Below are positions 6,763 to 9,451 of a stretch of 9,451 nucleotides of DNA, piece after piece; positions within the stretch are counted from its first letter, which is position 1, and each line of letters begins with the position of its first letter. The stretch covers positions 1 to 9,451 of the forward strand of contig JACPXS010000021.1 in assembly GCA_016196415.1 (NCBI GenBank), given 5' to 3'. A program made the translations under genes and the position numbers. The notes beneath the pieces were generated by a model. That model was not told the DNA's origin and did no database searches. It worked only from the letters and a program-made list of their open reading frames with translations. This stretch comes from Candidatus Omnitrophota bacterium. Its GTDB lineage: Bacteria; Omnitrophota; Koll11; Aquiviventales; Aquiviventaceae.

Positions 6763-8814
6763 GTGTCCCTCCGTGAGCGTTCCATCCGTTACGTGAAAGG
6801 GGTAGGGCCCCACCGGCTGACCCAATTGGCGCAACTCGGCATCCAGACCATCGAGGATGCGTGCTACTACGCGCCTCGCCGCTACGAAGATCGGACCCAT
6901 CTGGTGGCCATCCGGGATGCGAGGCCAGGTGAGCTTGTCACGGTGCGCGGGCGCATCCTTGCCAAGAGCCTCCGGAGGATTCGAAGAGGACGGACGATCG
7001 TCGAAGCCGCGGTGGGGGATGCGACAGGGGTGCTCTACGGGCTCTGGTTCAACCAGCCCTACTTAGCGCAGCAGCTCACCGTCGGAGAGGAGTGCATCCT
7101 CTACGGGCAGGTCGAAGCTCGCCCCCGTCTCCAGGTGATTCACCCCGAGATGGAACGCATCGAGGGAGACGACGACCACTCGATCCATATGGGCCGGATC
7201 GTTCCCATTTATCCGATGACGGCAGGCATCGGCCAACGATGGCTGCGCCAGGTGATCGCCTCGGTCTTAGCGCGCCACAGCGATGAGCTGGAGGAATGCC
7301 TTCCCGATGCGCTGCGTCAATCCAAGGGATGGCCCTCCATCGCCGAGGCGGTCCGGGAGCTCCATTTTCCCAGCTCGTGGGGTTTGTTGGAGGCGGCTCG
7401 GCAGCGATTGGCGTTCGAAGAGCTCTTCATGCTCCAGCTTGCGCTCGCGCACCGTCGGGCCAAGACGGTTAGGACGCAGAAGCCGCAACGCTATCATCTC
7501 GATGGCCCGTTGACGCAGGCCTTGCGGATGCAGCTTCCATTTGCGCTGACCGCCAGCCAGCAGCGCGTGCTGGAGGATCTCTCTGGGGGGCTGGCCCACC
7601 CGCATCCCATGCATCGGCTCCTCCACGGCGACGTCGGCTGCGGCAAGACCATCGTCATGGTCTTCCTCATCGCGGCGGCCGTTCAAAGCGGGCATCAAGT
7701 CGCCCTCATGGCTCCCACCGAGCTATTGGCCGAGCAGCACGCTCGAGTCGTCCAAACTTTGTTGGGCCCGTTGGGCGTTTCCGTCGGCCTCTTGTCGCAA
7801 GGGGTGGGTCCCTCGCAGGGTGCGCAGATCATCCGCGCGATTGCAAGCGGCACGCTGTCCGTCGTGATCGGCACCCACGCCCTGATTGAACGCGGCGTGA
7901 CCTTTCCTCGCCTGGCCCTGGTCATGATCGATGAGCAGCACAAATTCGGGGTGGCCCAGCGCTCCCGCCTGGCGAACAAGGCGATCGCGCCCGACGTCCT
8001 CGTCGTGACGGCCACCCCGATTCCCCGGACGCTGGCCCTGTCGGTCTACGGGGATCTTGACGTCTCGACGATCACCGAACTCCCCCCAAGCCGTCGGCCG
8101 GTCACGACGCGCTGGATGCGCGAACCCCAGCGTGAAGCCGTGTACGGTATGATCCGCCAGCAACTCGCCGCCGGACGGCAAGGCTACGTGGTCTATCCCC
8201 TCGTTGAGGAAAGATCAACCACGACGCTCAAGGCGGCCACCCACATGGCCCGCCACTTGCAAACGGCGGTCTTTCCCGAGTTTCGCGTTGGGCTCCTCCA
8301 CGGGCAGATGAAGCCGCGCGTGAAGGAGCGCACGATGGCGGCGTTTGCCCGCGGCGAGCTGCATCTGTTGGTCTCGACGGTGATTGTGGAAGTCGGGCTC
8401 GACATCCCCAACGCGACCGTCATGGTCGTCGAGCATCCGGAGCGGTTCGGGCTGGCGCAGCTTCATCAGCTGCGAGGTCGGATCGGGCGCGGCGAGCATC
8501 CGGCGACGTGTCTCCTCCTCAGCGATGCGGCGGATCCAACGGTGACGCAGCGGCTGAATGCATTCGTCCAGACGAGCGATGGCTTTGAGCTGGCGGAGCA
8601 TGATCTGGAGCAACGCGGTCCAGGAGAGTTGCTGGGCCGTGAGCAACACGGCTGGTTGCGGTTTCGGATCGCCAACCTCCTGCGGGATCGGGGGCTTCTG
8701 GAACCGGCGCGCGAGGAGGCTCGTGCGCTGATCAGCCGCGATCCGGACCTTCGCGATCCGTCGCGCTCAGCGCTTCGTCAACGGCTCGCGCAATGGCGCA
8801 AGCCGCCGCGCTGA
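6748..8814 (+). CDS. recG: ATP-dependent DNA helicase RecG
   Basis: RecG is a superfamily 2 helicase that remodels stalled replication forks and branched DNA. From the ATG at 6748 it has 688 residues, the usual length. The N-terminal wedge/OB domain begins with IRYVKGVGP and continues through YYAPRRYEDRT. Helicase motifs: Walker A GDVGCGKT (294-301, Cys where Ser is common), APTELLAEQH, Walker B DEQH (395-398), TATPIPRT (421-428), and motif VI QLHQLRGRIGRG (571-582). The C-terminal RecG block is ERFGLAQLHQ followed later by DGFELAEHDLEQRGPGELLGREQHG. A GTG at 6667 is in frame, but its extra 27 residues look non-coding. No Shine-Dalgarno precedes 6748, so a leaderless or weakly translated mRNA is possible. 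It diverges from rpmB; rsmD starts one base after its stop. Confidence 0.96.
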   Translation: MSVAQVSLRERSIRYVKGVGPHRLTQLAQLGIQTIEDACYYAPRRYEDRTHLVAIRDARPGELVTVRGRILAKSLRRIRRGRTIVEAAVGDATGVLYGLWFNQPYLAQQLTVGEECILYGQVEARPRLQVIHPEMERIEGDDDHSIHMGRIVPIYPMTAGIGQRWLRQVIASVLARHSDELEECLPDALRQSKGWPSIAEAVRELHFPSSWGLLEAARQRLAFEELFMLQLALAHRRAKTVRTQKPQRYHLDGPLTQALRMQLPFALTASQQRVLEDLSGGLAHPHPMHRLLHGDVGCGKTIVMVFLIAAAVQSGHQVALMAPTELLAEQHARVVQTLLGPLGVSVGLLSQGVGPSQGAQIIRAIASGTLSVVIGTHALIERGVTFPRLALVMIDEQHKFGVAQRSRLANKAIAPDVLVVTATPIPRTLALSVYGDLDVSTITELPPSRRPVTTRWMREPQREAVYGMIRQQLAAGRQGYVVYPLVEERSTTTLKAATHMARHLQTAVFPEFRVGLLHGQMKPRVKERTMAAFARGELHLLVSTVIVEVGLDIPNATVMVVEHPERFGLAQLHQLRGRIGRGEHPATCLLLSDAADPTVTQRLNAFVQTSDGFELAEHDLEQRGPGELLGREQHGWLRFRIANLLRDRGLLEPAREEARALISRDPDLRDPSRSALRQRLAQWRKPPR

Positions 8815-8815
8815 C

Positions 8816-9373
8816 ATGGTGCATATCACGGGGGGCGCCTTCAAAGGGCTGAAGCTGGTGACGCCGAGGCAGATCCGCGCCACCGCAGCCAAGGTTCGCT
8901 TGGCGCTCTACAACATCCTCGGGAGCTGTATCCAGGGTGCGCGGGTGCTCGACGTGTTTGCGGGAAGCGGGGCGTTGGGGTTCGAGGCGCTCTCGCGGGG
9001 CGCGACGTTTGTGGCGTTTGTGGAGGCGGATGGAGAAGCCGTCGTGAGCATCCGGGACAACCTCGCTCGGCTGGAGCACGACGTGCCGCGAGACGCCTGG
9101 CGGCTGCTCCATCTCGAGGCGGAGCGGGGCATCCACGAGGTGGCCGCCACCGAGTCCCCGTTTGATCTGATCTTCCTTGATCCGCCCTACCGCACCCAGG
9201 AGGGAAAAAAAGCCTTGAACGCCGTCGTGGAGTGTGCTATCCTCGCACCCGCTGGCCTTCTCGTCATGGAACACCATCAACGGACCGCCCTGCCAGCGTC
9301 ACTCGGTCCACTTCGACAGTGCAAACGGCACCGGTATGGAGATACGGTGCTCTCTTTTTATCGGTCGGCATGA
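8816..9373 (+). CDS. rsmD: 16S rRNA (guanine(966)-N(2))-methyltransferase RsmD
   Basis: RsmD methylates N2 of G966 in 16S rRNA using S-adenosylmethionine. The 185-residue length is typical. It begins HITGGAFKGLKL, the family's N-terminal RIxGGxxxGxxL pattern. It has the SAM-binding motif I VLDVFAGSGALGFEALSRGA (44-63), the acidic FVEAD (68-72) and the catalytic DPPY (122-125), and ends with HRYGDTVLSFY. The segment usually close to RPTxDRVREALFNIL reads RATAAKVRLALYNIL (21-35), so several common residues differ while the frame is intact. The start is the ATG one base after the recG stop; a GTG at 8819 is an alternative. No clear ribosome-binding site is visible, so coupling to recG is likely. 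A run of seven A (9205-9211) lies inside the gene. Confidence 0.93.
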   Translation: MVHITGGAFKGLKLVTPRQIRATAAKVRLALYNILGSCIQGARVLDVFAGSGALGFEALSRGATFVAFVEADGEAVVSIRDNLARLEHDVPRDAWRLLHLEAERGIHEVAATESPFDLIFLDPPYRTQEGKKALNAVVECAILAPAGLLVMEHHQRTALPASLGPLRQCKRHRYGDTVLSFYRSA

Positions 9374-9414
9374 AGCACCCTGCAGGCGGGGGGTCTCTCG
9401 CCGACCGGCCATCG

Positions 9415-9420
9415 GGTGAG
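9415..9420 (+). promoter_or_regulatory. Probable Shine-Dalgarno for the coaD-like gene
   Basis: GGTGAG lies 9 nt before the ATG at 9430. It supports that start over the ATG at 9370, which has no purine-rich sequence upstream. Confidence 0.5.
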
Positions 9421-9429
9421 CGGCGCGCG

Positions 9430-9451
9430 ATGAAGACCCGAGCGATTTATC
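9430..9451 (+). CDS. coaD: Probable phosphopantetheine adenylyltransferase CoaD, first seven codons only
   Basis: Only MKTRAIY is visible before the window ends. CoaD, which makes dephospho-CoA from phosphopantetheine and ATP, characteristically starts with two to four residues and then AIYPGSFDP. The visible part matches, and coaD is the usual gene after rsmD. The frame is open further upstream, to an ATG at 9370 that overlaps the rsmD stop as ATGA, which would add 20 residues. The 9430 start fits the family length better and has a ribosome-binding site. The call rests on seven residues plus context. Confidence 0.6.

Noticed and set aside
9374..9429. Intrinsic terminator after rsmD
   Set aside because: GC-rich partial inverted repeats occur, but there is no clean stem followed by T residues, and coaD follows at once.
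1..9451. A hidden new defence, mobile or biosynthetic system
   Set aside because: Every substantial frame is accounted for by a known housekeeping family, spacing is tight, and there is no room or composition break for a cargo module.

Overview
This window is a compact stretch of bacterial housekeeping DNA, GC-rich (roughly 60% by eye) and almost fully coding. It holds nine genes, two of them cut by the window edges, on two diverging transcription units. I see no mobile element, CRISPR array, tRNA, rRNA, toxin-antitoxin or defence gene. None of the genes is an unknown family, apart from a small DUF2905 membrane protein with no known function. I do not see a new biological system here. The interesting points are architectural.

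Region 1 (1-6426, + strand) looks like one operon: the C-terminal two thirds of ruvB, a DUF2905 membrane protein, a secreted SpoIID/LytB-domain protein, yajC, a fused secDF and recJ. The junctions are tight: a 58-nt gap after ruvB, then an ATGA overlap, two TAATG overlaps, and an 11-nt gap before recJ. The unit combines Holliday-junction processing (RuvB), single-strand exonuclease repair (RecJ), the proton-driven accessory part of the Sec translocon (YajC, SecDF) and an exported cell-wall protein.

Region 2 (6341-6762) holds rpmB on the - strand, encoding a zinc-knuckle type ribosomal protein bL28. Its 3' end runs 86 bp antisense into the 3' end of recJ. Its best promoter candidate lies in the first codons of the divergent recG, leaving a leader of about 135 nt with two GC-rich hairpins.

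Region 3 (6748-9451, + strand) carries recG, rsmD and the first codons of a gene that looks like coaD. The recG-rsmD gap is one base. This is the familiar recG-rsmD-coaD order.

Organism: the RuvB sequence style, the ruvB-DUF2905-spoIID-yajC-secDF-recJ order and the four-cysteine bL28 suggest a diderm environmental lineage, for example Omnitrophota, Nitrospirota or NC10-like bacteria. I lean weakly to Omnitrophota. This rests on remembered family patterns, not a search, and the window cannot fix the phylum.
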